Positions 20,704-30,031 are shown, numbered from the stretch's first letter. The stretch is DNA of 63,724 nt from Minwuiaceae bacterium (GCA_028278525.1 JANQEE010000014.1:1-63724); one strand, 5' to 3'. The notes: generated by a model not told the origin, from the sequence alone. Numbers and translations: made by a program.

Positions 20704-21213
20704 CTACGGCGCCGCCGCGACGAGAATTTCAACGGCGCTGCCTTCGTCGCAGTCCTTCAGGAAAGACAGCATATCGGGCAAGGCCAGCGCGACACATCCT
20801 TCGGTGGCCGAGTAGTCGGCGGTGGCAAGATGCAGGAACACGGCGCTGCCGGCCTCTGGAACCGGTGGCGAGTCGTTATGCCCGATGACGACGACAATGT
20901 CATAGAGGGAGTCTTCCCGCCACATGACTTCGTGGCGGCCGGAATACGGCAGGCGGACAGGGCGATTATACGCGGGATCGCCGGGATCGTCGCACCATCC
21001 ATCGTGTCGTTCGATGACGTCGACGGGCAATTGGGTGGCCGGCCGCGCCAGCCGGTCCGCCCGGTATAGCACGCGCCGTAGCGGGAACCGGCCGACCGGC
21101 GTGGCGCCGTCGCCTTCGCATTTGTCCGTCCCGATGCCGCTGCGGCCCAGGGCGCAACGGACGCGCCGGTTGCCGAACCGGGCGAGGTTGTCCGCATAGA
21201 CCAGGAGATCCAT
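20704..21213 (-). CDS. L,D-transpeptidase-like (YkuD superfamily) protein
   Basis: A 169-residue protein with the catalytic-type signature SATEGCVAL near residue 140, where the cysteine corresponds to the YkuD nucleophile, preceded by VIGHNDS and AVFLHLATADY. It also has DGATPVGRFPLRRVLYRADR, the usual first part of such domains. No signal peptide is visible, although this fold usually acts on periplasmic peptidoglycan, and the motif is TEGC rather than SHGC. A GTG at 21217-21219 is an alternative start. It might be exported by another route, be mis-started, or act on a cytosolic substrate. Confidence 0.8.
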   Translation of the reverse strand: MDLLVYADNLARFGNRRVRCALGRSGIGTDKCEGDGATPVGRFPLRRVLYRADRLARPATQLPVDVIERHDGWCDDPGDPAYNRPVRLPYSGRHEVMWREDSLYDIVVVIGHNDSPPVPEAGSAVFLHLATADYSATEGCVALALPDMLSFLKDCDEGSAVEILVAAAP

Positions 21214-21246
21214 GCTCACGCGCGATACTCCCGCATCATTCAGTCC

Positions 21247-22368
21247 TCAAAGAAAGTGGCCGCTCCGTTTCTTTTTGGTCTGAAGATACTGCTCGTTGTG
21301 GGCGTTCGGGGGGAACGCGTGGGCAACCCGGTCGACGACCTCGATGCCGCATGTTGCCAGGCCATCCACCTTGTCGGGATTGTTCGTCATCAGACGGACC
21401 TTGGAAATGCCCAGCAGACGGAGCATTTCCGCGGCCGGCTCGAACAACCGCTCGTCGGCGCCGAAGCCAAGCCGGAGGTTCGCCTCGATCGTGTCGTGCC
21501 CCTGGTCCTGCAGGCGGTAGGCGCGCAGCTTGTTGATCAAACCGATGCCCCGGCCTTCCTGCATCATGTAAAGCAGAACGCCGCCACCGGCCTTGGCGAT
21601 TGCCTGAATAGCGCCTCTTAGCTGGTCGCCGCAGTCGCATTTCAGCGAACCGAGCAGGTCGCCGGTGAAGCATTCCGAATGCAGCCGGGTCAGAACGGGT
21701 TGTCCCCGGGTCGGGTCGCCGACAACGATGGCGTAATGCTCCCGGCCACCGTCGCGTGGCCGGAAGGCGATAAGGCGGGTGTCTTCCGCGCCGCCAAGCG
21801 GAACACGCGCGGACGCTACTTGTTCCAGGCCCGAAACCGCCTCCGCCTCGTAGCCGGTGACGTCGTCGGCCGCGATGCACAGCAGCTCACGTTTGGCCGC
21901 CCAGGAGGATGGTTTCGTCCCCGGAATAATAGCGCCGACGGCGGCGGGCAGCAGATGCGCAAACTTGCAAAGGGCGACCGCCGCGGCGGCATAGGCTGGC
22001 GGCCGCTCTTTGATCTGATCGAACGGCCCGCGTAAGGGTCGGGTCAGGTCCTGGGTCGGATCAGCCAGGGAGCGGATTGTTTCGGCGTCGAACCGGTCCT
22101 TAACCGGAACGAGCTGCACATCATGGCCGGACGGAAGGACATGCAAAACGTTCGCGCGCTCGGCAGTCAGGATCAGATACGGGTCGGCGCCCGTCTCTTT
22201 CGCCAGCAGCGTCAGATCCGCGTCGCGCAGGAGTTCCGCCGGAAAGACCAAACTGGCGCCGTCCGGCCCGTCGACGACCACCGGCAGGCCCCGGCGCAAA
22301 TCGCCGACCGCCCGGTCTACTCGCCGCAGCAGAGGCCGGCTTCGATAACTCGATGACTCTTTAGACAT
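21247..22368 (-). CDS. ribA: GTP cyclohydrolase II (RibA) with N-terminal extension
   Basis: A 373-residue protein. The C-terminal 200 residues are GTP cyclohydrolase II, the first riboflavin-pathway enzyme. They carry the zinc cysteines in SECFTGDLLGSLKCDCGDQL, the GRGIGLINKLRAYRLQDQG motif and the closing NNPDKVDGL. The N-terminal 160 residues resemble the shape of a DHBP-synthase-like domain but lack its clear catalytic motifs, as in several alphaproteobacterial RibA proteins. The ATG at 22366-22368 (MSKESSSYRSRPLLRRVDRA) fits; longer upstream sequence lies in the tryptophan dioxygenase gene on the other strand. Confidence 0.93.
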   Translation of the reverse strand: MSKESSSYRSRPLLRRVDRAVGDLRRGLPVVVDGPDGASLVFPAELLRDADLTLLAKETGADPYLILTAERANVLHVLPSGHDVQLVPVKDRFDAETIRSLADPTQDLTRPLRGPFDQIKERPPAYAAAAVALCKFAHLLPAAVGAIIPGTKPSSWAAKRELLCIAADDVTGYEAEAVSGLEQVASARVPLGGAEDTRLIAFRPRDGGREHYAIVVGDPTRGQPVLTRLHSECFTGDLLGSLKCDCGDQLRGAIQAIAKAGGGVLLYMMQEGRGIGLINKLRAYRLQDQGHDTIEANLRLGFGADERLFEPAAEMLRLLGISKVRLMTNNPDKVDGLATCGIEVVDRVAHAFPPNAHNEQYLQTKKKRSGHFL

Positions 22369-22464
22369 TCCGCTGGTCTTCCCGCCGGCCGCTAACTTTG
22401 CGGCGGCATTATATCCAATCGCGGCGAACTTGCAGGCCTGAGTCCGATCGCGCAGAGTGTCGCC

Positions 22465-23334
22465 ATGACCAGCAAGCGAAAGCGCAGCACACCGCCGGCC
22501 GCCCCAGAGGGCGAGCGGCTGGAAACCAACATCCATACAGACTTTTCCGGCACCATGTCCTACAGCGACTATCTGGCGCTGGACCGGGTGCTCGGTGCCC
22601 AGAAGCCGGTATCCGACAGCCCGGACGAGTTGTTGTTCATCGTCATCCATCAGACGACCGAATTGTGGATGAAGCTGATGTTCCATGAAGTGAGCACCGC
22701 AACGGAGGCGATAGCCCGGGACGATTTGCTGCCGGCCTACAAGATGATGGCGCGGGTCTCCCGCATCCAGGCGCAAGTGATCCAGAGCTGGGACATTCTC
22801 TCGACCCTCACGCCGGCGGACTATCTCGCCTTCAGGGACCGGCTTGGCCATGCGTCCGGTTTCCAGTCCTGGCAGTACAGAACACTGGAATTCGCGCTTG
22901 GCGATAAGAACCAGGCGCTGATCGCGCCGTACGAACACGATCCCAAGATTAAGGCAAAGGTGGAGGCGGTGCTTGAACGCCCGAGCCTCTACGACCAGTC
23001 CCTGCGGCTGCTCGCGCGGAGAGGTTTCGAGCTTGCGCCCCATTGCCTGGAGCGGGATTTCCGCCAGCCCTACCGGGCGGACGAGAGCGTGAAAGCGGCG
23101 TGGCTGACCGTCTACCGGGATACCGAGCGCTGGTGGGAGATTTATCAACTAGCGGAAAAGCTGGTGGATCTGGAGGACTGGTTCCAGCAATGGCGCTTCC
23201 GGCACATGAAAACGGTCGAGCGGATCATCGGGTTCCGGCGTGGGACAGGCGGGTCGTCCGGCGTGACCTATCTGAAGAAGGCTTTGGATCGCCGGTTCTT
23301 CCCGGAACTCTGGGAACTGCGGACGGAACTTTAG
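22465..23334 (+). CDS. kynA: Tryptophan 2,3-dioxygenase
   Basis: A 289-residue heme enzyme opening the indole ring of tryptophan to N-formylkynurenine. Family motifs in order are NIHTDFSGTMSYSDYLALD, LFIVIHQTTELWMKLMFHE (with the active-site histidine), the FQSWQYRTLEFALG segment, FRHMKTVERIIGFRRGTGGS and the end FFPELWELRTEL. Length is normal. No formamidase or kynureninase is adjacent, so the kynurenine pathway must be completed elsewhere. It is divergent from ribA across 96 bases. Confidence 0.97.
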   Translation: MTSKRKRSTPPAAPEGERLETNIHTDFSGTMSYSDYLALDRVLGAQKPVSDSPDELLFIVIHQTTELWMKLMFHEVSTATEAIARDDLLPAYKMMARVSRIQAQVIQSWDILSTLTPADYLAFRDRLGHASGFQSWQYRTLEFALGDKNQALIAPYEHDPKIKAKVEAVLERPSLYDQSLRLLARRGFELAPHCLERDFRQPYRADESVKAAWLTVYRDTERWWEIYQLAEKLVDLEDWFQQWRFRHMKTVERIIGFRRGTGGSSGVTYLKKALDRRFFPELWELRTEL

Positions 23335-23577
23335 AGCACTGCCTGTGGTTGCTTTCTTACTATAGCATCTACACGCGAGGCCGGTTATCGATTAGTCTTA
23401 AGCGACCCGCGATCGATCAATTGTCGGTGAGAACCTCGTGTTTGGCGTGGCCATACCTCTTGAATTACGCCGGTGCAGGCCAAACCTCGACAAAAATGCA
23501 ACACTCACGGGTCATGTCGGCTCTCCCCGGTACTTAAGGCGGGCAACGACGACAAGGCGTTACACAGGAAGGCGCTG

Positions 23578-24267
23578 ATGAGCACTGGAAAAAAGATACT
23601 GCTGGTCGACGATGACGAGCCGTTGCGGGCCTCGCTCGCCGAGCAGCTTGAGCTGCACGAAGAGTTCAACACCCAGCATGCGGGCAACGCGGCGGAGGCG
23701 TTGGAAGCGATCAAAAACGATCACTTCGACATGCTCCTGCTTGATGTCGGGCTGCCGGACATGGATGGTCGGGAAGTCTGCAAATTGATGCGGCGCAACG
23801 GGTTCAAGTCGCCGATCATCATGTTGACTGGCGCGGAATCCGATGCGGATACCATTCTCGGCCTGGAATCCGGGGCCAACGACTATGTCATCAAGCCGTT
23901 CCGGCTAGGGGTCCTGCTGGCCCGTATCCGCGCGCAGATGCGCCAGCACGAACAGAGCGAGGACGCGGTTTTCGCCATCGGTCCCTACACCTTCCGGCCG
24001 GCGGCGAAAATGATGGTCCATGCCGATACGAATCGGAAAGTTCGGTTGACGGAGAAAGAGACCTCCATTCTCAAGTTCCTGTATCGGGCCGGCGAAAAGG
24101 TGGTCAGCCGGGACGTGTTGTTGAATGAAGTCTGGGGTTACAACGCCGGGGTGACGACCCATACCCTGGAAACCCACATCTATCGCCTACGCCAGAAGGT
24201 CGAGCCGGATCCGACCAACGCCATGCTTCTGGTGACGGAACCCGGCGGCTATCGCCTGGTTCCCTGA
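23578..24267 (+). CDS. OmpR/PhoB-type response regulator (orphan)
   Basis: A 229-residue two-component regulator: receiver domain (residues about 5-120) and winged-helix DNA-binding domain (about 130-229). The phosphoacceptor is D56 in LLLDVGLP, with the acidic pocket D11-D13, T84 and K106 all present, so it should be phosphorylated. The output domain has the LTEKETSILKFLYRAGEKVVSRDVLL and TTHTLETHIYRLRQKVE motifs. The ATG at 23578 has a Shine-Dalgarno AGGAAGG just upstream. No histidine kinase gene is next to it. It is followed by a stem-loop with a T run. Confidence 0.95.
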   Translation: MSTGKKILLVDDDEPLRASLAEQLELHEEFNTQHAGNAAEALEAIKNDHFDMLLLDVGLPDMDGREVCKLMRRNGFKSPIIMLTGAESDADTILGLESGANDYVIKPFRLGVLLARIRAQMRQHEQSEDAVFAIGPYTFRPAAKMMVHADTNRKVRLTEKETSILKFLYRAGEKVVSRDVLLNEVWGYNAGVTTHTLETHIYRLRQKVEPDPTNAMLLVTEPGGYRLVP

Positions 24268-24278
24268 GTGTTTGTCCA

Positions 24279-24302
24279 AAAATGCGTCTGACGACGTATT
24301 TT
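24279..24302 (+). terminator. Probable terminator of the response regulator gene
   Basis: A 10-bp stem with one G-T pair (24279-24288 with 24293-24302), a 4-base loop, an A-rich left end and TATTTT at the right end. It starts 11 bases after the stop codon at 24267. It is less GC-rich than usual for this genome. Confidence 0.5.
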
Positions 24303-24312
24303 CGAGTGCCAT

Positions 24313-24387
24313 GCCGGCCCGCTCCCCCGTCCCAACCACCCGTACAGGGTACCCTCATGGGCGGTTGGGACGGGGGAGCGGGCCGGC
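24313..24387. repeat. Hairpin repeat element, copy 1
   Basis: A perfect 25-bp inverted repeat (24313-24337 with 24363-24387), extended inward by further pairs, around a loop with the palindrome AGGGTACCCT. The inner arm CCGCTCCCCCGTCCCAACC and the loop are shared exactly with the copy at 60490-60564. The outermost bases differ between copies but remain paired in each. It occupies much of the 305-base gap between the response regulator and the metallo-beta-lactamase gene; the rest of that gap (24388-24572) shows nothing I recognise except the downstream gene's ribosome-binding site. Confidence 0.9.
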
Positions 24388-24572
24388 ACGGCATTCTTCA
24401 GCAGACATCGACGCCCGGACATGGGTCCGATGGCTACTCCTGACGCGGTCGAATCCGAACCGCCGCTCTGATTTGGATTCCGTCCGCCAGCATAGTGGGG
24501 CATTATTGCGTAGTTCCGACCTAGCCGGCCGGAGTACGACAGGTGTTCGGTCCGCCCGCGAGAGGAGTAGCC

Positions 24573-25403
24573 GTGGGAGCGGAAGACTTTTCAGTCAGGT
24601 TCTGGGGCGTGCGTGGCAGCATTGCCTGCTCGTCGCCCGACGTTTTGAAGTACGGAGGCAATACTTCGTCGCTGGAGGTGCGGTGCGGAGACCGGCTGCT
24701 GATGTTCGATGCCGGATCCGGCTTTCGCTATCTCGGCAACGCACTGGCGGCGGACGCGCCCATCGACGCGGACCTGTTCCTCACCCATACGCATTTCGAT
24801 CACGTTTGCGGCCTGCCGTTCTTTGGGCCGTTTTTCGAGGCGGGCAATACGTTCCGCCTTTGGGCCGGGCATTTGATGCCCGACATGACCATTCAGCGCG
24901 TGCTGCAGGAGATGATGATGGCGCCGCTGTTTCCGGTGCCGCCGGAGATATTCACCGCACAGATTACCTACCACGACTTTCGGGTCGGCGAGACGCTCAA
25001 CCCCTGCCCTGGCGTTACGCTGCGCACCGCCCCGCTCAATCACCCGGACGCAGCCACCGGATATCGTATCGAATATCGCGGGAAATCGATCTGCTACCTG
25101 ACGGATACCGAACATGTAATCGGCAAGCCGGATCAGAACATTCTGAAGCTCATCGCCGGCGCTGATATCGTGATTTACGACAGCACCTATACCGACGAGG
25201 AATATCCCAACCATGTGGGCTGGGGCCACTCGACCTGGCAGGAAGGCGCCCGGCTTTGCCAGGCTGCCAAGGCAAAGACGTTCGTGGTGTTTCATCACGA
25301 CCCCGACCATGACGACGCCTTCATGGACAAGGTGGCGCGCGATGTGGAGGCCATGCGACCGGGATCGATCGTCGCCCGAGAGGGCATGACGCTGCGCCCT
25401 TGA
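24573..25403 (+). CDS. Metallo-beta-lactamase fold hydrolase
   Basis: A 276-residue MBL-fold protein beginning with the FSVRFWGVRGSIACSSP motif and holding the metal-binding THTHFDH (H72, H74, D76, H77), a second-shell NHPDAATGYRIEY and a late VFHHDPDHDD. The HxHxDH pattern occurs in phosphodiesterases and RNA-processing hydrolases of this fold, including class II cyclic-nucleotide phosphodiesterases. The GTG at 24573 is chosen because of an AGGAG box five bases upstream. It is the first gene of an operon with a methyltransferase and a nucleotide cyclase. The substrate is unknown. Confidence 0.88.
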   Translation: MGAEDFSVRFWGVRGSIACSSPDVLKYGGNTSSLEVRCGDRLLMFDAGSGFRYLGNALAADAPIDADLFLTHTHFDHVCGLPFFGPFFEAGNTFRLWAGHLMPDMTIQRVLQEMMMAPLFPVPPEIFTAQITYHDFRVGETLNPCPGVTLRTAPLNHPDAATGYRIEYRGKSICYLTDTEHVIGKPDQNILKLIAGADIVIYDSTYTDEEYPNHVGWGHSTWQEGARLCQAAKAKTFVVFHHDPDHDDAFMDKVARDVEAMRPGSIVAREGMTLRP

Positions 25404-25416
25404 ACCGGGGCTGTCG

Positions 25417-26289
25417 ATGATCAACACCCGCCATCTCGCGTTCGGCCTGTCGACCGTGCTCGGCATTCGGAAGCGCGGCTGGTTCATTCCCTACCGCTAT
25501 GCGGACGACCCGAACTATTCGGCGGCCGGTTCCTATCCGGAGATCCAGGCCCGGTTTGAAAGTTGCGTCGCGCAACTCGAGGCCGTTCTCCACCGCGTCG
25601 AGGACTATGCGGCCGATCTCGCCGCGATCGGCAGCGAGCCGCCGCCGGCGCCGCGCTTCGATCAGGATTGGTTTCCGCGGCTGGATGCGGCGGTCGCCTA
25701 CGTTCTGGTGCGCGACTTCCGTCCGCGTCGCATCGTCGAGGTCGGGTCGGGGCATTCGACCCGGTTCCTCGCGCAGGCGGTGAAGGACGGCTCGCTGGAA
25801 ACCGAGCTTACGGTCATCGACCCGAAACCGCGCGCCGCGATCGACGGGCTGGCCGATCATGCCAGGCGGGACACGTTGCAGGCCGTGGGTCCGGCGCCGT
25901 TCGGCGGACTTCAAAGCGGCGATATGGTGATCGTCGATTCCAGCCACATTCTGATGCCCGGCAGCGACGTGGACGTCCTGCTGAACCGGGTGCTGCCTGC
26001 GCTGCCCGCCGGCGTTCTGGTGCATTTCCATGACATCTTCCTGCCGGACCCCTATCCCGACCAATGGCTCTGGCGGGGTTATAACGAGCAGCAGGCGATG
26101 GGCGCGCTGCTCACCGGCGGCGGCTACGACCTTCTATTTGCCAGCCACTATGTGACGACCGCCATGGCGGACCGGCTTCAGGAGACGGTGCTGGGCCGGT
26201 TGCCGCTGGTGCCCGGTGCTCATGAAAGCAGCCTCTGGCTCCGGAAGCGCGAAACGGCTCCCGCCGGCGAAAGGCAGGCCGATGCTTGA
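25417..26289 (+). CDS. Class I SAM-dependent methyltransferase
   Basis: A 290-residue protein with a Rossmann methyltransferase core. RIVEVGSGHSTRFLAQAV (about residues 105-122) is the SAM-binding motif I, LTVIDPKPR is motif II, and GDMVIVDSSHIL and VLVHFHDIFLPDPYP follow as in the Methyltransf_24 type that often acts on sugars or small molecules. It begins 13 bases after the MBL gene and overlaps the cyclase start by 8 bases, so the three are co-expressed. The target is not evident. Confidence 0.87.
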   Translation: MINTRHLAFGLSTVLGIRKRGWFIPYRYADDPNYSAAGSYPEIQARFESCVAQLEAVLHRVEDYAADLAAIGSEPPPAPRFDQDWFPRLDAAVAYVLVRDFRPRRIVEVGSGHSTRFLAQAVKDGSLETELTVIDPKPRAAIDGLADHARRDTLQAVGPAPFGGLQSGDMVIVDSSHILMPGSDVDVLLNRVLPALPAGVLVHFHDIFLPDPYPDQWLWRGYNEQQAMGALLTGGGYDLLFASHYVTTAMADRLQETVLGRLPLVPGAHESSLWLRKRETAPAGERQADA

Positions 26290-27631
26290 GCCGGCGGAGC
26301 GGCTGCTATTCGGGGAGCGGCCGCGCGGCCGGTTTCCCGAACGGGTTCGCATCGCGATCGAGGATCAGCAGGCCAACAGCGAAGTCCTGATCGCCTGGAT
26401 GCAGTTTATCGTGGTGCTCGTGTTCGGCGCGCTTTACGTCGCCGCGCCGAAGGCATTCAGCGAAGATGTCGACTTTGCGCCAGTCCCCTGGGTACTCGGC
26501 GGCTTTATCAGTTTCAGCATCATTCGGCTGTTGCTGATCCGGCGCGGGTTTCAGCCGCGATGGTTCCTGGCGCTTGCCGTGATCGCGGATACGGCGCTGC
26601 TGATGGCGCTGATCTGGAGCTTTCATCTGCAATACGAGCAGCCCGCCGCCTTTTACCTAAAGGCACCGACGCTTCTGTATGTGTTCATCTTCATCGCCCT
26701 GCGCTCCCTGCGGTTCGATCCGACGTTCGTTCTACTCGCAGGCGCCTGCGCGGCATTCGGATGGTTGGCCCTCCTGGGCTATTCGGTCTGGTCCGACGAG
26801 GGCGGCGACATGATCACCCGCGATTTCGTGGAATACGTTCAGGCTAACAAGATCCTGATCGGCGCGGAGTTCGATAAGGTCATCTCGATTACGGTCACCA
26901 CCTTGATCCTGGCGGTTTCCATCGTCCGGGCACGACGGCTGATGATCCGCTCGGTTTCCGAGCAGGCGGCGGTGCGGGATCTGTCGCGGTTCTTCGCGCC
27001 GGAAGTCGCGCAGGCCATCACCGATTCCGACAAGCGCATTCAGCCGGGAACCGGCGAAGCGCGCACCGCGGGTGTATTGATGTGCGATATCGGCGGGTTT
27101 ACCAGCATGGCTGTGGCGATGTCTCCAAACGACCTGATCGCCTTGTTGACGGAGTACGAGTCGCGATTGGTGCCGGTCATCCGCCGTAACGGCGGCAGCG
27201 TCGACAAATTTCTCGGCGACGGCATCATGGCGACATTCGGCGCCGTTTTGCCGACCGAAACCTTTGCCGCCGATTCGATGCGCGCCGTCGAGGACTTGAT
27301 GGACACGGCGGAGGCATGGCGCAGGGAGCGCGAAGCCAGCGGTTTGGAACCGGTGGATATCCGTTTTGCCGTGGCGGTCGGACCGGTGGTCTTCGGCGCC
27401 GTTGGCGATGTCAGCCGCTTGGAATACACGGTGATCGGGGAGCCCGTAAACATCGCCGCCAAGCTGGAGAAACACGCCAAGGCCGAGAACTGCCGTGGCC
27501 TGACAACAGCCGCGTCGCTAACGCTCGGCGAAGCGCAGGGCTATCGGCCCAAGGTTTCGCTGGACCAGCGCCGGGCTCGGCCGGTTGACGGCCTGGAGAA
27601 TCCAGTCGATATCGTGGCTTTTTCCGCCTAG
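26282..27631 (+). CDS. Membrane-anchored class III adenylate cyclase
   Basis: A 449-residue protein with about six transmembrane segments in residues 35-225 and a class III cyclase domain from about 260. Metal-binding aspartates are D269 (MCDIGGF) and D313 (KFLGDG). K309 and the threonine of LEYTVIG match adenine specificity, so cyclic AMP is the expected product. The transition-state arginine position in the NxxxR motif is lysine (VNIAAKLEKH), which could lower activity. The ATG at 26282 overlaps the methyltransferase stop. Its stop codon shares the palindrome CTAG with the convergent ABC gene. The membrane domain is of an unrecognised sensor type. Confidence 0.92.
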   Translation: MLEPAERLLFGERPRGRFPERVRIAIEDQQANSEVLIAWMQFIVVLVFGALYVAAPKAFSEDVDFAPVPWVLGGFISFSIIRLLLIRRGFQPRWFLALAVIADTALLMALIWSFHLQYEQPAAFYLKAPTLLYVFIFIALRSLRFDPTFVLLAGACAAFGWLALLGYSVWSDEGGDMITRDFVEYVQANKILIGAEFDKVISITVTTLILAVSIVRARRLMIRSVSEQAAVRDLSRFFAPEVAQAITDSDKRIQPGTGEARTAGVLMCDIGGFTSMAVAMSPNDLIALLTEYESRLVPVIRRNGGSVDKFLGDGIMATFGAVLPTETFAADSMRAVEDLMDTAEAWRREREASGLEPVDIRFAVAVGPVVFGAVGDVSRLEYTVIGEPVNIAAKLEKHAKAENCRGLTTAASLTLGEAQGYRPKVSLDQRRARPVDGLENPVDIVAFSA

Positions 27632-29532
27632 GCGCGCATGCGCCGCAAGGCGCCGATGTCGCATTCCTCGACAGCGCGAACCTGATGACCATCGCCGAGA
27701 TCGACCATTATCGCATGCGCATTGCCATCGATCGTAAACGGCGCCGGCCAGTCCGCCGGGTTGGATGCCTTGCCCTCCATAAGGGCGGCCAGATTGAGTG
27801 GGCTGGACGGGTCCGGCTTAGGCACGGCAGCAAGCAACGCCCTGGTGTAGGGATGAACCGGGTCGTTGATCAGGATCTCCCGCGGCGCGGTCTCGACCAG
27901 TTTACCGGCGCACATGACGGCGACACGGTCCGCCATGTAGTCGATGACGGCCAGGTCGTGCGAAATGAACAGGTAGGTCAGCCCCAGCTCTTTCTTCAGG
28001 TCGCGCAGCAGGTTCAGCACCTGCGCCTGGATCGAGACGTCCAACGCGGAAACCGGTTCGTCGCAGATCAGCAGTTCCGGCTGCAGCGCCAGCGATCGGG
28101 CGATCCCGATCCTTTGCCGTTGTCCGCCGGAGAAGCTGTGCGGGTAGCGGCGTAGAAAACGGAAATCGAGGCCGACCAGTGCCATCAGTTCGCGAACCCG
28201 CTCCGTCCGCTCTTCCTGGTCGCCGATTTCATGGATGACCAACGGCTCGGAGATGATGTCGTACACGGTCATCCGGGGGTTCAGCGACGAAAACGGATCC
28301 TGGAAGATGAACTGGATCTTGCGGCGGAAGTCGAAGAGGCTCTGACCCTTCAATGCCAGGATATCAGTCAGTTTGCCGCGGTCGTTGAAGATGATCTCAC
28401 CGGAATCCGCGGCCAGGGCCTGCATGATGATCTTGCTGGTGGTGGTCTTTCCGCAGCCCGACTCGCCGACCAGGCCTAAGCACTCGCCGCGGTCGATCGC
28501 GAAGCTGACATCGTCGACCGCCTTGATGCTGCCGCCGGGCTTGGATCCCAACAGGCCGCTCTTTCGGGTCGTGAAGGATTTGTTGAGATGCTTGACCTCC
28601 AGCAGCGGCGCATTCGCGGCGACGGGGTCGGATTCGGGCCATGGCTCTTTCTGGCGCAGCAGATGGCCCGTCTCGCCCTTGATCTCGCGGATCGGCACCA
28701 GGCGCTCGCCTGCTTCCATATCGAAACGGGGCACAGCCGCCAGCAACGCCCGGAGATAGGGATGCTGCGCGTTGTGGAAGATATCCTCCAAACTGCCGCT
28801 CTCCATCACCTCGCCCCGATACATCACCACGATCTCGTCGGCCATGTTGGCGACGACGCCGAGATCGTGGGTGATCATCAGAATGGCCATCCCAAGTTCC
28901 GATTTGAGGTCGTTCATCAGCTTGAGAATCTGGGCCTGGATGGTGACGTCGAGCGCGGTGGTCGGTTCGTCGGCGATCAGCAGTGCCGGCCGGCAGACAA
29001 GCGCCATCGCGATCACCGCGCGCTGGCGCAAACCGCCGGACAGCTCAAACGGATAGGTATGCAGCGCCTTCTCTGGATCGGGAAATCCGACCAGACGCAG
29101 CATGTCCTTGGTTATCTCGCGCCCCTCGGGCTTGGACATCTTGCGGTGCAGGAACAGGGCCTCGGAAACCTGGTCGCCGACGGTGTGCAGCGGCGACAGC
29201 GATGTCATCGGCTCCTGGAAGACCATCGAGATACGGCCGCCGCGGATCTGCCGCATCGGCCGTCCATTGGCTTCCAGTTTGACCACGTCGACGAAACTGC
29301 CGGGCGTATCCGGATCGAAGAACAGGATCTCGCCACCGGAAATCTGCGCCGGTTTCGGGAGGATACGCATGATCGACTGGGAAACCACGGACTTGCCGGA
29401 GCCGGATTCGCCGACCAGCGCGACCGTCTTGCCTTCGGGAACGCGAAACGAGACGCCATTGACGGCCTTGACCGTCCCCTCGGCCACATTGAACTCGACC
29501 CGGAGGTCGCGTACGCGAAGGACGTTACCCAT
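27628..29532 (-). CDS. Fused double ABC transporter ATPase, peptide type (DppD-DppF-like)
   Basis: A 634-residue protein holding two nucleotide-binding domains in tandem. The first has Walker A GESGSGKS and signature LSGGLRQR; the second has GESGCGKTT and [15 protein letters not shown]. Each is followed by the oligopeptide-transporter C-terminal motif [12 protein letters not shown] or [12 protein letters not shown]. This is the YejF-like fusion of DppD and DppF that powers peptide or microcin C-type import. No permease or binding protein is adjacent. Its start overlaps the small membrane protein gene by 8 bases, which ties it to the glycosyltransferase operon upstream. Confidence 0.95.
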   Translation of the reverse strand: MGNVLRVRDLRVEFNVAEGTVKAVNGVSFRVPEGKTVALVGESGSGKSVVSQSIMRILPKPAQISGGEILFFDPDTPGSFVDVVKLEANGRPMRQIRGGRISMVFQEPMTSLSPLHTVGDQVSEALFLHRKMSKPEGREITKDMLRLVGFPDPEKALHTYPFELSGGLRQRAVIAMALVCRPALLIADEPTTALDVTIQAQILKLMNDLKSELGMAILMITHDLGVVANMADEIVVMYRGEVMESGSLEDIFHNAQHPYLRALLAAVPRFDMEAGERLVPIREIKGETGHLLRQKEPWPESDPVAANAPLLEVKHLNKSFTTRKSGLLGSKPGGSIKAVDDVSFAIDRGECLGLVGESGCGKTTTSKIIMQALAADSGEIIFNDRGKLTDILALKGQSLFDFRRKIQFIFQDPFSSLNPRMTVYDIISEPLVIHEIGDQEERTERVRELMALVGLDFRFLRRYPHSFSGGQRQRIGIARSLALQPELLICDEPVSALDVSIQAQVLNLLRDLKKELGLTYLFISHDLAVIDYMADRVAVMCAGKLVETAPREILINDPVHPYTRALLAAVPKPDPSSPLNLAALMEGKASNPADWPAPFTIDGNAHAIMVDLGDGHQVRAVEECDIGALRRMRA

Positions 29533-30031
29533 TCTCGGCGTTCGCGACGTCTTCAGGTAAGTCGACGTTAAGCGCTCGGAAATTCGAAATGCTGTAGCGA
29601 TCCAGGGGAAGTCCCGCCGAGATCGCCTTGAAGGCGGCGACCCGCGCGATGTTCGTGAATTCGCTGATTGTGGAATCGACCCGGATCACGCGGCCTCCGC
29701 CTTTTAACTTTAGTTGCATCCACCCGTCCCGGCGCGCACGCTGGGTGGAGAAAAATCGAAGCTCGACCCGTTCGAGATCGTCCCATCGAATAGCCGCCCC
29801 GGCCGGACCGACGCTACGCACTCCCTCGTCGGCCAACTCCAGCTTCGTGACCTGGCGCTGCGCGGTCCGAACCCCGAACACGGCGAACAGTAAGGCAAGG
29901 CCCCCCAGCAGGTAAACCATGACGGAATTCAGGTCCACGAATATCAGCGGGCCGGCGGTCAGCACGAAGCCGATTCCGGCCCGGACGTAATCCCCTGTCA
30001 ACGCTTTCGGATCGTAGTAGTGAATGCTCAT
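29525..30031 (-). CDS. Small membrane protein of unknown function
   Basis: A 168-residue protein, not assigned to a family. Residues about 15-50 form two hydrophobic segments (GIGFVLTAGPLIFVDL and VMVYLLGGLALLFAVFGV). The rest is a soluble PH-like stretch with a WDDLERVELRFFSTQ motif and VIRVDSTI, resembling the bacterial PH-domain layout. It ends [10 protein letters not shown]. Start ATG (30029-30031) overlaps the deacetylase stop by one base (TAATG), and the end overlaps the ABC ATPase start by 8, so its expression is coupled to both. Confidence 0.75.
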   Translation of the reverse strand: MSIHYYDPKALTGDYVRAGIGFVLTAGPLIFVDLNSVMVYLLGGLALLFAVFGVRTAQRQVTKLELADEGVRSVGPAGAAIRWDDLERVELRFFSTQRARRDGWMQLKLKGGGRVIRVDSTISEFTNIARVAAFKAISAGLPLDRYSISNFRALNVDLPEDVANAENG

